45,174 nt of DNA from assembly GCF_000364705.1 (NCBI RefSeq), contig NZ_AQOH01000211.1, positions 1 to 45,174 on the forward strand, in the 5' to 3' direction. The DNA is from Pseudomonas fuscovaginae SE-1 (GTDB lineage: Bacteria; Pseudomonadota; Gammaproteobacteria; Pseudomonadales; Pseudomonadaceae). Of the stretch, positions 31,741-41,089 are shown one piece after another; the first letter of the stretch is position 1, and each line of letters begins with the position of its first letter. Under the pieces are notes generated by a model. It did not search any database and had not been told where the DNA came from. It saw only the letters and a program-made list of their open reading frames with translations. A program made the translations under genes and the position numbers.

Positions 31741-32637
31741 ATGAATGCAACAGGTCAAACAAGCGTCGCTGTCCTGGGGCCCGGTGCGATCGGTACCACG
31801 ATCGCCGCTACGCTGCATGAAGTGGGTCGCACACCGTTGCTGTGTGGCCGCACGCCCCACGACAGCCTGACGCTGCACGATGGCGATCGGCTTATCGTCG
31901 TGCCCGGTCCGGTCCGGACGGATCCGGCACCGATGCAGCGAACGGTCGACCTGGTCTTTCTTGCCGTCAAGACGACTCAAACGGCGGCGGCTGCACAATG
32001 GCTTGCGGCATTGAGCGGTCCGCAAACCGTCGTGTGTGTTCTGCAGAATGGGGTCGAGCAGTTGGAGAGCGTCATGCCGCATTGCTCACAGGCATGCGTC
32101 GTTCCCGCTGTCGTGTGGTTCCCTGCCCAGGCGCAATCCGACGGTTCGGTCCGCTTGCGCGGCGACGTGCGCATCAGCCTGCCTGACGCACCGGCTTCCG
32201 GCGTGGTGGCACGGGCGCTGCAAGGCACCCGGTGCGCGGTGGACCTGGCCTCGGACTTCAAATCTCTGGCCTGGCGCAAGCTGATGCAGAACGCGGCGGC
32301 CGGACTCATGGCACTCACGCATCGTCGGCTGGGCATGTTCGCCCGGTCCGACATTGCCAGGCTTGCCCTGGACTATCTGCGCGAGTGCCTTGCCGTGGCT
32401 CGCGCCGAAGGGGCCGAACTGGGCGATGAGGTGCCACAGGAAATTCTCGAGCAGTTCCAGGCCTCCCCCGCCGACATGAGCACTTCCATCCTCACCGATC
32501 GTGAAGCCGGTCGGCCACTCGAATGGGATATCCGCAACGGTATCATCGCGCGTCGCGGCCGGGCCCGAGGCGTTCCGACGCCCATCAGCGATGTGTTGGT
32601 ACCGCTGCTCGCCGCCGCGAGTGACGGCCCCGGCTGA
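31741..32637 (+). CDS. PanE-like 2-dehydropantoate 2-reductase / oxidoreductase
   Basis: 298 residues. Rossmann motif 'VAVLGPGAIGTTIAATL' (about residues 9-25), then 'DLVFLAVKTTQ' and 'VVCVLQNGVEQLE' with the catalytic-loop Asn, and the C-terminal helical ApbA_C domain with the catalytic Lys in 'SLAWRKLMQNAAAGLMAL'. The family uses NADPH to reduce ketopantoate to pantoate in coenzyme A synthesis. Paralogues like this, next to transporters and regulators, often act on other 2-keto compounds. It is divergent from the RpiR gene across 86 bp. AAGGAG lies nine bases before ATG. Confidence 0.85.
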   Translation: MNATGQTSVAVLGPGAIGTTIAATLHEVGRTPLLCGRTPHDSLTLHDGDRLIVVPGPVRTDPAPMQRTVDLVFLAVKTTQTAAAAQWLAALSGPQTVVCVLQNGVEQLESVMPHCSQACVVPAVVWFPAQAQSDGSVRLRGDVRISLPDAPASGVVARALQGTRCAVDLASDFKSLAWRKLMQNAAAGLMALTHRRLGMFARSDIARLALDYLRECLAVARAEGAELGDEVPQEILEQFQASPADMSTSILTDREAGRPLEWDIRNGIIARRGRARGVPTPISDVLVPLLAAASDGPG

Positions 32638-32980
32638 TCCAGCGGCACGGGCTCATCGTTGATAAGGCTGCCGCCCTCGCTGCCTGGCGCGGCCCGTGGA
32701 TCGCCGTTCATTGCGGCGCTCCCGATTCCCTGACGCAAGCCTCGACAACGGCCGGCTCGAAACGGGGAAAGATTTATTTTCAATGAGCCAACTGCCGTGG
32801 GGAAACACGTCGACCCGTTCGCGTAGGCGGGAGTTGATGGGTCTTATCAGGTGTTCAGCCCCGGAGGGTCATAGTCCGCCTCCAATCCTCGAACGCTTCG
32901 CGATCTGCTGGATTTTCGGTCGACTTCGCCGGTTGACCGGTCATATCTTAAGGTCTGGAATTATGGACACAGGTACCTGG
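32638..32980. other. 343-bp region without a recognisable gene
   Basis: I see no gene, terminator hairpin with a T run, or repeat here. The frames are short or opposite to panE. It separates the PanE-like gene from the small zinc-ribbon gene on the other strand. Confidence 0.5.
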
Positions 32981-33196
32981 CTAGTTCACCGCCGTCTTGA
33001 CCACCAGGCGCCAGTGCACGCCAACTTTCTGGTCCGAGTGCCGGTGCTGGTTCCGGGGAGGGAAGTGGTCACCCTTGCGGGCGGTCAGCTCCTTGCCGCA
33101 GCCGGTACAGAGATAGATGCCGGAGACCGGTACGGTCGCGTCGAATTCGTAACTCAGATTCCACTCGTCCGAGTCACCCATGAGTGCCATGGCCAT
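32981..33196 (-). CDS. Small zinc-ribbon-like protein
   Basis: 71 residues from ATG 33196, with GAGG nine bases upstream. 'WNLSYEFDATVPVSGIYLCTGCGKELTARKGDHFPP' contains a CxxC (Cys30, Cys33) and a His-rich tail (His44, His51, His53), a likely Zn site. Small Pseudomonas proteins with the order CxGCGxE...GDxFPPxNxHxH are familiar and usually annotated as hypothetical or 'protein L'. Charge and length are consistent with a soluble cytoplasmic protein. The function is unknown. Confidence 0.7.
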   Translation of the reverse strand: MAMALMGDSDEWNLSYEFDATVPVSGIYLCTGCGKELTARKGDHFPPRNQHRHSDQKVGVHWRLVVKTAVN

Positions 33197-33453
33197 CTTT
33201 CGATCCCTCACCTGATGATGGTTGACCGGATAACGCTACTACAGCCTGAGTCGAGCCGGTTACTGGCATTCTGTCCATGCTGGATGCCCTGACAGGACAT
33301 TCGCTCGGTCGGCTGGCCGATGCCGCGACGACCCCATGGGCGCCGTTTTCCTGCCCTTGGCCGTCGCGGTCGCAAAGCGCGATTCCGTATCCGGGTTCAG
33401 CCGACCGTGCCATCTATCGGTCATAAACCGGACGGAAGGTAGAGGGAACAATC
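33197..33453. other. Spacer before the chemotaxis promoter
   Basis: No supported gene. The minus-strand frame (33260-33514) has no ribosome-binding site and crosses the che promoter. No repeat is seen. Confidence 0.5.
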
Positions 33454-33480
33454 TAAAGTTGAGGCATATCTCACAGATAA
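33454..33480 (+). promoter_or_regulatory. Sigma-28 (FliA)-type promoter of the che cluster
   Basis: TAAAGTTG (33454-33461) matches the FliA -35 consensus TAAAGTTT at 7 of 8 positions. After exactly 11 bp, ACAGATAA (33473-33480) matches GCCGATAA at 6 of 8. The predicted start of transcription is about 39 bases before the first codon at 33526, with AAGGA in the leader. Confidence 0.7.
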
Positions 33481-33525
33481 CTCCTATGTTGTCTACATCG
33501 GCAGTGATATTCAAGGATCGAACTC

Positions 33526-34740
33526 ATGACTCCACCTCAGTCCAGCCTTGGTTCCGTTTCGGGTCATCCGCGTTTTCGCTGGTTCGCGTTCATTCCGGTG
33601 GTACCTGCCGTCAGCTGGATACTGCTGCAATCGACGTCCCCGGCCAACCTGGCGGCTTGCGCGGTGCTGGTGCTGATCGGGTTCGGGGCCTGTGCCTGGA
33701 GTGCCGGCTCTTTGCGCGAGGTGATGCGTCGTTCCAGTGCCCCGGGCCTGGCTGAGCAGGGCGGCACCCAAGCCGAGCTAGACCTTCTGGCCTCGCGGGC
33801 GCGGCTCGATGAGGTGTTGCTCGGTGCCATGCCGATCTGGGCCAAGCAGGTGGAAAGCTCGCGCCAGCAGACCGAAGAAGCCATTGTCAGCCTGGTCAAT
33901 CGTTTCAGTGGCATCGCCACACGCCTGGAGGAAACGGTGCAGGCTTCGCAGCAGGCTGCCGGCGAACTGGATGGGCAGGCGGCGGACGGCGCGCTCAAGG
34001 TCCTGGCACGCAGCGACAGCGAACTGAGCCAGGTGATCGACTCGCTCAAGGCCACCCAGACCAGCCGTGACCAGATGCTCGGCCAGGTGCGCGGGCTCAC
34101 GGCCTACACCGGCGAGTTGCGCACCATGGCCGCCGACGTCGCGGCGATTGCCGCGCAAACCAACCTGTTGGCCCTGAACGCCGCCATCGAAGCGGCCCGT
34201 GCCGGTGAAGCCGGCCGCGGCTTTGCCGTGGTGGCCGATGCGGTGCGCAATCTGTCGAGCAAGTCGAGCGAAACCGGCCAGCAGATGTCGGCCAAGGTCG
34301 ACATCATCAATAACGCCATCACCCAACTGGTGGAGGCCGCATCCAGCAGTGCCGACCAGGACAGCCATTCGGTCGGCGAGTCCGAGCAGAGCATTCAACT
34401 CGTACTCGAGCGCTTCCAGAACATCACCGGGCGGCTGGCCGACTCCGCCGACCTGCTCAAGCAGGAAAGCTACGGGATTCGCGACGAGTTGACCGATGTG
34501 CTGGTCAACCTGCAGTTCCAGGACCGGGTCAGCCAGATACTCAGTCACGTGCGCGACAACATCAACGCCTTGCACGACCACCTGTTGCAGGTCAGCGAGT
34601 CGCCGGACCGTGCCGAGAGCATCGATGTCCGGCAATGGCTGGCGCGCATGGAGTCGACCTACGCCACCGACGAGCAGCGGCGCACCCACCATGGCGCGGT
34701 CGCCACCCACCAGACTTCACAAGACATCACCTTTTTCTAG
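33526..34740 (+). CDS. Chemoreceptor (MCP) without ligand domain, with CheZ-like motif
   Basis: 404 residues. A short N-terminal hydrophobic hairpin (about residues 19-66) replaces the usual sensor. No periplasmic domain and no HAMP are seen. The hairpin tip that binds CheA/CheW is standard ('[34 protein letters not shown]', near residues 210-243). The C-terminal helix contains '[11 protein letters not shown]', with Asp333 and Gln337 spaced as the catalytic D-x-x-x-Q of the CheZ phosphatase (QDFQDLTGQ in E. coli CheZ). It opens the che cluster and ends 12 bases before cheY. In P. aeruginosa che2, a receptor gene (cttP) stands in the same place. Confidence 0.87.
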   Translation: MTPPQSSLGSVSGHPRFRWFAFIPVVPAVSWILLQSTSPANLAACAVLVLIGFGACAWSAGSLREVMRRSSAPGLAEQGGTQAELDLLASRARLDEVLLGAMPIWAKQVESSRQQTEEAIVSLVNRFSGIATRLEETVQASQQAAGELDGQAADGALKVLARSDSELSQVIDSLKATQTSRDQMLGQVRGLTAYTGELRTMAADVAAIAAQTNLLALNAAIEAARAGEAGRGFAVVADAVRNLSSKSSETGQQMSAKVDIINNAITQLVEAASSSADQDSHSVGESEQSIQLVLERFQNITGRLADSADLLKQESYGIRDELTDVLVNLQFQDRVSQILSHVRDNINALHDHLLQVSESPDRAESIDVRQWLARMESTYATDEQRRTHHGAVATHQTSQDITFF

Positions 34741-34752
34741 GAGCCCATCATC

Positions 34753-35121
34753 ATGGCGAAGAATGTATTAGTGGTCGACGATTCCAGCAGTGTGCGGCAG
34801 GTGGTCGGCATTGCCCTGAAGGGGGCCGGTTACGACGTGATCGAGGCGAGCGATGGCAAGGACGCGCTGAGCAAGCTCACCGGGCAGAAGGTGCACCTGA
34901 TCATCAGCGACGTGAACATGCCGAACATGGACGGCATCACCTTCGTCAAGGAGGTGAAGAAACTGGCCAACTACAAGTTCACGCCTATCATCATGCTGAC
35001 CACGGAGTCGCAGGAGTCGAAGAAGGCCGAAGGCCAGGCCGCAGGGGCCAAGGCCTGGGTGGTCAAGCCGTTCCAGCCGGCCCAGATGCTGGCGGCGGTT
35101 TCCAAACTGATCCTGCCCTGA
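34753..35121 (+). CDS. cheY: Chemotaxis response regulator CheY
   Basis: 122 residues, receiver domain only. The acidic pocket Asp9/Asp10, the phospho-acceptor Asp53 ('IISDVNMPNMDG'), Thr83/84 and Lys105 ('VVKPFQP') are all present. It lies directly before the STAS and cheA genes in the same direction. It should receive phosphate from CheA and signal to the flagellar motor or another target. Confidence 0.94.
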   Translation: MAKNVLVVDDSSSVRQVVGIALKGAGYDVIEASDGKDALSKLTGQKVHLIISDVNMPNMDGITFVKEVKKLANYKFTPIIMLTTESQESKKAEGQAAGAKAWVVKPFQPAQMLAAVSKLILP

Positions 35122-35144
35122 TACCCGGACACCAGGAGATTGCC

Positions 35145-35432
35145 ATGTCCGTCACCCGTGAAACTGTCGACGACACGCTCCGTGTCGGCATTGACGGCGA
35201 GCTGACGATCTACACCGTCGCCGAGCTGGCGGCCGCGCTGTTGCCGCAGATGGGAGTGGCGCCACGTCTGGAACTGGACCTGTCGCAGGTGACCGAGATG
35301 GACGGCGCCGGGCTGCAGTTGCTGGCGGTGATAGAGCGTGAAGCAGGCCTGGCCGGCACGGCACTGAGCCTGACCGGCAAGAGCCAGACGGTCACGCAAA
35401 CGCTTCAACTCTGTCGCAGCGGCGCCCTGTAG
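35145..35432 (+). CDS. STAS-domain protein (anti-sigma-antagonist-like)
   Basis: 95 residues from ATG 35145, with AGGAG seven bases upstream. Single STAS fold with 'LRVGIDGELTIYTVAELAAALL' and 'LELDLSQVTEMDGAGLQLLAVIEREA'. In SpoIIAA-type proteins the sequence around the loop is D-S-S-G, with a phosphorylated Ser. Here it is D-G-A-G, so phosphorylation at that site is not possible. It is encoded between cheY and cheA, as in many Pseudomonas che loci. It may act as a constitutive partner in the array. Confidence 0.85.
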   Translation: MSVTRETVDDTLRVGIDGELTIYTVAELAAALLPQMGVAPRLELDLSQVTEMDGAGLQLLAVIEREAGLAGTALSLTGKSQTVTQTLQLCRSGAL

Positions 35433-35474
35433 CCGGCGCCGCGACCGTTTATTGATCGACAAGGAACGTCCCAG

Positions 35475-37520
35475 GTGAGCATCAATCTCGATCAGGCACA
35501 GCAGACCTTCATTGTGGAGGCGCGGGAACTGTTGCAGGCCATGGAGCAATCCCTGCTGCAACTGGAAAACGAGCCCGGCGACCAGGACGCGATCGGCGCG
35601 ATTTTCCGCGCTGCGCACACCATCAAGGGCTCTGCCGGACTGTTCGGCCTGACGCCTATCGTCAGCTTTACCCATATCGTCGAGGATGTGCTCGACCGTC
35701 TGCGCGATGACAGCGTGGCGGTGGACGCCGCACTGATCGCGGTGTTGCTCAAGTGCGGCGACCATATGCTCGAACTGATCGAAGTGGTCGCCAATCGTGG
35801 CGAAGCGCTCGGGCCGGCCGCGCTGGAGAGGGAGGCGGCCTTGCGGGCGGCGCTCAGTGTCTACCAGGCGCCTGCCGAGGCCGGCGACGGCGTTGAAGCC
35901 GCCGCTGCCGAGGCCGATCCGGACACCTGGGACGAGGTGTTGTGGCACCTCTCCCTGCGCTTTGGCGTGGACGTGTTCCGCAATGGCATGGACCCGCTGT
36001 CGTTCCTGCGCTACCTCGAAACCCTGGGACAGATGGTCCAGGTGACCACCCTGACCGATAGCCTCCCGGCCCTGGAAAGCTGGGATCCGGAAAGCTGTTA
36101 CCTGGGTTTCGAAATCGACCTGCGTTCGAGCGCCAGCCATGCCACCCTCAATGAAGTCTTCGACTTCGTGCGTGACGAGTGCGAAGTGCACATCAGCGCG
36201 GTCGAATCCGCCCCAGGCAGCGACGCGGGCCAGAGCACCGACCTGGTGACGCTGCCGGAGCCACCGGCCGCGATGGCCGCCGCGCAGCGGTTGCCGTCGA
36301 CCAGCGAAGCCAAACCCCGGGATGGCAACTATGTGCGGGTCAATGCCGACAAGCTCGACGAGTTGATCAGCCTGGTCGGCGAGCTGGTGATCGCCAGCGC
36401 CGGCGCGAGCCTGCTGGCCCGCTCCTGCGACAACGACTCCCTGCAGGAGGCCACGTCGAGCGTGTCCGGGTTGGTGGAGGAGATCCTCGATGGCGCGCTG
36501 CACCTGCGCATGATCCCGATCGGCGACACGTTCAATCGCTTCCGGCGTGTGGTGCGCGATGTCAGCCAGGAGCTGGGCAAGGACATCGAGCTGATCATCA
36601 ATGGCGCGGAAACCGAGCTGGACAAGACGGTGGTGGAGAAGATCGGCGATCCGCTCATGCACCTGCTGCGCAATGCCATGGACCATGGCATCGAAAGTGC
36701 CGAGGCCCGGCGTGCCGCCGGCAAGCCGGGCAAGGGCCACCTGAGCCTCAATGCCTATCACGATTCGGGAAGCATCGTCATCGAGATCGCCGACGACGGC
36801 GCCGGCCTGAACCGCGAGCGCATCCTGGCCAAGGCCCAGGAACGCGGGCTGGTCGCCAGTGGCGCGGTGCTCACCGACCAGGAAATCTACAACCTGATCT
36901 TCGAAGCCGGTTTCTCCACGGCCGAGGCGGTGACCAATCTGTCCGGGCGTGGCGTGGGCATGGACGTGGTCAAGCGCAATATCTCGCTGTTGCGCGGCAC
37001 GGTCGACCTGGACAGCCGTCCCGGCCAGGGCACCGTGGTGCGCATTCGCCTGCCGCTGACCCTGGCGATCATCAATGGCTTCCTGGTGGGCATCGACCAC
37101 GCGACTTACGTGATTCCGCTGGACATGGTCCAGGAATGCATCGAGCTGGACGAACACCAGCGCCAGTCCAGTCGTGACCGCGGGTATCTGGGGCTGCGCG
37201 GCGAGGTGCTGCCGCTGGTGGACCTGCGCGATCACTTCCGGCACGAAGGTCCCGCCGCCAGGCGGCAGAACGTGGTGGTAGTGCGCTATGCCGAACACAA
37301 GGCCGGCCTGGTGGTGGACGAACTGCTCGGCGAGTTCCAGATCGTGATCAAACCCCTGGGCAAGCTTTTCGGCGCACTGCGTGGCATCAGCGGCTCGACC
37401 ATCCTGGGCAGCGGCGCGGTGGCCCTGATCCTGGACATACCGGCGCTGCTCAACCAAATCGTGCAACTGGAAGCCCGCAAGGCCCAGACCCCGCAATCGT
37501 CTCCTGTCGTTGGTCGCTGA
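35475..37520 (+). CDS. cheA: Chemotaxis histidine kinase CheA
   Basis: 681 residues from GTG 35475 (AAGGA nine bases upstream). P1 histidine phosphotransfer domain with His48 in '[13 protein letters not shown]'. A P2-like CheY-binding region lies around residues 150-235. The dimerisation domain contains '[19 protein letters not shown]'. The HATPase domain has an N box '[16 protein letters not shown]', G1 'DDGAGLN' and G2 '[13 protein letters not shown]'. A C-terminal CheW-like domain ('[31 protein letters not shown]' onward) couples to receptors. All domains are complete. It phosphorylates CheY and CheB from this cluster. Confidence 0.94.
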   Translation: MSINLDQAQQTFIVEARELLQAMEQSLLQLENEPGDQDAIGAIFRAAHTIKGSAGLFGLTPIVSFTHIVEDVLDRLRDDSVAVDAALIAVLLKCGDHMLELIEVVANRGEALGPAALEREAALRAALSVYQAPAEAGDGVEAAAAEADPDTWDEVLWHLSLRFGVDVFRNGMDPLSFLRYLETLGQMVQVTTLTDSLPALESWDPESCYLGFEIDLRSSASHATLNEVFDFVRDECEVHISAVESAPGSDAGQSTDLVTLPEPPAAMAAAQRLPSTSEAKPRDGNYVRVNADKLDELISLVGELVIASAGASLLARSCDNDSLQEATSSVSGLVEEILDGALHLRMIPIGDTFNRFRRVVRDVSQELGKDIELIINGAETELDKTVVEKIGDPLMHLLRNAMDHGIESAEARRAAGKPGKGHLSLNAYHDSGSIVIEIADDGAGLNRERILAKAQERGLVASGAVLTDQEIYNLIFEAGFSTAEAVTNLSGRGVGMDVVKRNISLLRGTVDLDSRPGQGTVVRIRLPLTLAIINGFLVGIDHATYVIPLDMVQECIELDEHQRQSSRDRGYLGLRGEVLPLVDLRDHFRHEGPAARRQNVVVVRYAEHKAGLVVDELLGEFQIVIKPLGKLFGALRGISGSTILGSGAVALILDIPALLNQIVQLEARKAQTPQSSPVVGR

Positions 37521-37548
37521 CGTATTTGCATTCCATGGAGGTTCCCCG

Positions 37549-39204
37549 ATGAAATGGTTTTACAATCTCAAGATTTCCATCAAGCTGATCAGCTCGTTCC
37601 TGGTGGTCCTGGCGCTGACCGCGGCCATGGGAGCCTTCGCCATCATCCAGCTTGGCAGTGTCAACCAGGCGGCCCAGGAGATCCGGGGCAACTGGATGCC
37701 TTCCATGCGTGCGGCGTCCGGCATGCGCTTTTTTGCGGCCAACTATCGCCTGAAGGAAAACCGTCACCTCTCCACTGAGGTCGCCGAGGAAAAGGCCCAG
37801 GCGGAGCGCGAGGCCGTCGAGGCGCGCCAGCAGTTCGAAACCCGGCTCGACACCTACGAGAAACTGCTCTCGAACGACGAAGACCGTGAGCTTCTCGATA
37901 GCGTCAAGAGCGCCTGGAGCACTTACCTGGTGGGCAGCCAGAAACTCTTCGAACTGTCCCGGCAGAATGAGGAGGCCCAGGCGCGTGGGGTGCTGCGCGG
38001 CGAGTCCAAGGTGCATTTTGACGAGCTGACCAGCCGGTTGCAGAAAATGATCGAGCTCAACGACGCGGGTGCCACGGCGGCGGGTGACAGGGGCTCGGCG
38101 TTGTACGAGAGCTCGCGCCTGTCGATCGTCTCGGCCCTGATCGTCGCGCTGGTGGTCGGCCTGGGGCTGGCACTGCTCATCGCCCGCATCATCTCGCGAC
38201 CCTTGCGCCATGCCGCGGCCGCCGCCGAACAACTGGCCGATGGCAACCTCAACGCACATATCGAGCCGGGCGCGAAGGACGAGACCGGCATGGTGCTCAA
38301 CGCCATGCGTAACATGGTCGGCAAGCTGGCGCAGATCATCGGCGAGGTGCGCAACGCCGCCGACAACCTGGCCAGTGCCTCGGAGCAGGTCAGCGCCACC
38401 GCGCAGTCGATGAGCCAGGCCACCAGCGAGCAGGCGGCCAGCGTCGAGGAAACCAGTGCCTCGGTGGAGCAGATGAGCGCCAGCATCAACCAGAACACCG
38501 AGAACGCCAAGGTCACCGACGGCATGGCCAGCAAGGCCGCCAAGGAGGCCACCGAAGGCGGCGACTCGGTGCAGCAGACCGTGGTGGCGATGAAGAAAAT
38601 CGCCCAGCGCATCAGCATCATCGATGACATCGCCTATCAGACCAATCTGCTCGCACTCAACGCCGCCATCGAGGCGGCGCGTGCCGGCGAGCACGGCAAG
38701 GGCTTCGCGGTCGTGGCGGCCGAGGTGCGCAAACTGGCCGAGCGCAGCCAAGTGGCCGCCCAGGAAATCGGCGAACTGTCCTCCAGCAGCGTGGAGATGG
38801 CCGAGAAGGCCGGCAAGCTGCTCGACGAGATGGTTCCGTCGATCACCAAGACCTCCGACCTGGTGCAGGAGATCAGCGCCGCCTCCGAAGAACAGGCCGC
38901 GGGTGTCTCGCAGATCAACATGGCGATGACCCAGCTCAACCAGGTCACCCAGCAGAATGCTTCGAGCAGCGAGGAACTGGCCGCCACCGCAGAGGAAATG
39001 AGCAGCCAGGCCGAGCAGTTGCAGCTGGCCATGAGCTTCTTCGTCCTCGATGCCACGCCCAAGGCCGTATCCGGTCGCGGCGTGGAGGGCGTCGGCGGCA
39101 AGCCTGATCGCCCGGCACCACGCCCGGTGGCACCGGCCTCGCGCAAGGCGTTCGCCCAGGAAACGACAGGTGCGTTGGACGAATCGGAATTCACCCGCTT
39201 CTGA
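37549..39204 (+). CDS. Methyl-accepting chemotaxis protein with four-helix periplasmic domain
   Basis: 551 residues from ATG 37549 (GGAGG before it). N-terminal membrane helix (about 10-32), a short periplasmic four-helix-bundle type sensor (about 33-190), second membrane helix (about 192-214), HAMP (about 215-267) and a full signalling domain with tip '[38 protein letters not shown]'. Methylation-type heptads (EQ/EE pairs) flank the tip. The chain ends after a flexible linker in 'DESEFTRF', an aromatic C-terminal tail that resembles the CheR/CheB docking pentapeptide. Confidence 0.93.
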   Translation: MKWFYNLKISIKLISSFLVVLALTAAMGAFAIIQLGSVNQAAQEIRGNWMPSMRAASGMRFFAANYRLKENRHLSTEVAEEKAQAEREAVEARQQFETRLDTYEKLLSNDEDRELLDSVKSAWSTYLVGSQKLFELSRQNEEAQARGVLRGESKVHFDELTSRLQKMIELNDAGATAAGDRGSALYESSRLSIVSALIVALVVGLGLALLIARIISRPLRHAAAAAEQLADGNLNAHIEPGAKDETGMVLNAMRNMVGKLAQIIGEVRNAADNLASASEQVSATAQSMSQATSEQAASVEETSASVEQMSASINQNTENAKVTDGMASKAAKEATEGGDSVQQTVVAMKKIAQRISIIDDIAYQTNLLALNAAIEAARAGEHGKGFAVVAAEVRKLAERSQVAAQEIGELSSSSVEMAEKAGKLLDEMVPSITKTSDLVQEISAASEEQAAGVSQINMAMTQLNQVTQQNASSSEELAATAEEMSSQAEQLQLAMSFFVLDATPKAVSGRGVEGVGGKPDRPAPRPVAPASRKAFAQETTGALDESEFTRF

Positions 39205-39239
39205 TTCCAGGATCGGTGCGGGCTCAAAGGGAGAACGAC

Positions 39240-39779
39240 ATGGGTACAGTCATGACGACCCGTCAAACCACGGTCGCGACAAGTGAGGATGCGCAATACC
39301 TGACCTTCATTCTCGGCGGCGAGATGTTCGCCCTCGGCATTCTGGGCATCAAGGAAATCATCGAGTACGGCAGCCTGACCGTGGTGCCGATGATGCCGGC
39401 CTTCGTGCGTGGCGTGATCAACCTGCGCGGCGCCGTGGTGCCGGTGGTTGACCTGTCGGCCCGCTTTGGCCGGGCAACCTCGACGATCACCCGGCGTTCC
39501 TGCGTCATCATCATCGAGGCCCGCAGCGAAGAGGGTGAGCCCCAGGACATCGGGCTGCTGGTGGATACGGTTTCCGCGGTGCAGGAAATACCGGCCGACC
39601 AGATCGAGCCGCCGCCCAACTTCGGTGCCCGGATTCGCGCCGATTTCATCAGCGGCATGGCCAAGGTCGACGGCAAGTTCGTGATCGTGCTGGCCGTGGA
39701 CAAGGTGTTGTCCATTGACGAAATGTCCAGCCTCGCCGAGGTCGCCCAGGCGCCGGGGCTCGACCTGGACGTGCGTTAA
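39240..39779 (+). CDS. cheW: CheW coupling protein
   Basis: 179 residues from ATG 39240 (GGGAGA upstream). Complete CheW domain: 'YLTFILGGEMFALGILGIKEIIEYGSLTVVPMMPAFVRGVINLRGAVVPVVDLSARFG', then 'RSCVIIIEAR' and 'FISGMAKVDGKFVIVLAVDKVLSIDEM'. It bridges receptors and CheA. It is a clear paralogue of the minus-strand CheW at 44245. Confidence 0.94.
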   Translation: MGTVMTTRQTTVATSEDAQYLTFILGGEMFALGILGIKEIIEYGSLTVVPMMPAFVRGVINLRGAVVPVVDLSARFGRATSTITRRSCVIIIEARSEEGEPQDIGLLVDTVSAVQEIPADQIEPPPNFGARIRADFISGMAKVDGKFVIVLAVDKVLSIDEMSSLAEVAQAPGLDLDVR

Positions 39780-39788
39780 GGTTCGAAC

Positions 39789-40598
39789 ATGTCAGACACT
39801 GCTTCTCTGGATGATCGTGAGTTCGGCCAGTTCCAATCCTGGTTGTACCGTGCGGCCGGTATCAATCTGTCGATAGCCAAGAAGGCGCTGGTGGCCGGGC
39901 GCCTGTTCAAACGCCTCAAGCACTTCGAACTGGAGAGCTACGGGGAGTACTTCAAGCTGATCATGAGCGATCAGCACAAGGGCGAGCGGCAGGTCGCGCT
40001 GGACCTGCTGACCACCAATGAAACCTATTTTTTCCGCGAACCCAAGCACTTCGACTTCCTGCGCCAACAGGTCCTGCCCAGGGCCGTGCCAGGCAAGGTG
40101 TTTCGCGTGTGGAGCGCGGCCAGCTCCTCCGGCGAGGAACCCTACAGCCTGGCCATGACCCTGGCCGAACACCTGGGCACCACGCCCTGGGAGGTCGTCG
40201 GATCGGATATCAGCACCCAGGTGCTGGCCCGTGCGCGCACCGGGCATTACCCCATGGAGCGCGCCGGTACCTTGCCCACGCCGCTGCTGACCAAGTACTG
40301 CCTCAAGGGCGTCGGTCGCCAGGAGGGCACCTTCCTGATCGACAAGCCGCTGCGCAACCGGGTCAGTTTCGTCCAGGTCAACCTCAACGACAATCTGCCC
40401 GAGCTGGGCGAGTTCGAGGTGATTTTCCTGCGCAACGTCATGATCTACTTTGACCAGAAGACCAAGAGCCAAGTGGTGGCCCGCCTGCTGCCGCGCCTGA
40501 AGTCCGGTGGTTACTTCATCATCAGCCATTCGGAAAGCCTCCACGGCGTGAATGACACGCTCAAGCTGGTGGCTCCGTCGATTTATCGAAAACCATGA
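39789..40598 (+). CDS. cheR: Chemotaxis protein methyltransferase CheR
   Basis: 269 residues. N-terminal helical CheR domain ('LVAGRLFKRLKHFELESYGEYFKLI'). SAM-binding Rossmann part with 'VWSAASSSGEEPYSLAMTLAEHLG' and 'EVIFLRNVMIYFDQKTKSQVVARLLPRL'. It methylates glutamates of the receptors. It overlaps cheD by four bases and is a paralogue of the CheR at 43423. Confidence 0.95.
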   Translation: MSDTASLDDREFGQFQSWLYRAAGINLSIAKKALVAGRLFKRLKHFELESYGEYFKLIMSDQHKGERQVALDLLTTNETYFFREPKHFDFLRQQVLPRAVPGKVFRVWSAASSSGEEPYSLAMTLAEHLGTTPWEVVGSDISTQVLARARTGHYPMERAGTLPTPLLTKYCLKGVGRQEGTFLIDKPLRNRVSFVQVNLNDNLPELGEFEVIFLRNVMIYFDQKTKSQVVARLLPRLKSGGYFIISHSESLHGVNDTLKLVAPSIYRKP

Positions 40599-41086
40599 AA
40601 AAGCCCGTAGATGTGAGTGAAGTGATATTGGCGCCAGGGCAGGTCAGTTTTGCCTCCCGGACGACGCGCCTGCGGACCTTGCTGGGGTCGTGCGTGGCGT
40701 TCACGTTCTGGCACCCGCAACGGCTGATCGGCGGCATGTGCCATTTCATGCTGCCAGCACGCTTGCGCCGCGACCAGTGCCTGGACGGCCGATATGCCGA
40801 TGAGGCGGTCGAGCTGCTGTTGCGTCACGCCCGCGCCCACGGCACCACGCCGCAGGATTATCAGGTCAAGCTGTTCGGCGGTGGCGAGATGTTTCCCGAG
40901 CAGCGCCGCGCCGTGTCGACGCAGGACGTGGCGCGTCTGAATATCCGCGCGGCGCTGGAACTGGCCGAGCAGCATCGGTTGCATCTGGCTGCCCAGGACA
41001 TGGGCAGTACCGGCTACCGCACGATCATGTTCGACCTGTGGAACGGCAACGTCTGGGTCCGGCACCAACCAATGGGAACCCTCTAG
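40595..41086 (+). CDS. cheD: Chemoreceptor glutamine deamidase CheD
   Basis: 163 residues. CheD motifs are 'LRTLLGSCVAFTFWHPQRLIGGMCHFMLPA', with the catalytic Cys in GSC, the preceding Thr and the His in MCHFML. 'YQVKLFGGGEMFPEQ' corresponds to the family's GGGANM-like turn. It deamidates receptor glutamines. ATG 40595 overlaps the cheR stop (ATGA), and three bases separate it from cheB. Confidence 0.93.
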   Translation: MKKPVDVSEVILAPGQVSFASRTTRLRTLLGSCVAFTFWHPQRLIGGMCHFMLPARLRRDQCLDGRYADEAVELLLRHARAHGTTPQDYQVKLFGGGEMFPEQRRAVSTQDVARLNIRAALELAEQHRLHLAAQDMGSTGYRTIMFDLWNGNVWVRHQPMGTL

Positions 41087-41089
41087 AGC

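Noticed and set aside
32373..32783. 136-codon minus-strand frame over the PanE-like gene end
   Set aside because: Antisense shadow; the Ser/Arg-rich composition has no domain.
34971..37496. 841-codon minus-strand frame opposite cheA
   Set aside because: A shadow of the high-GC cheA gene: it has low-complexity His/Gln/Arg composition and no family resemblance, and the plus-strand CheA is complete.
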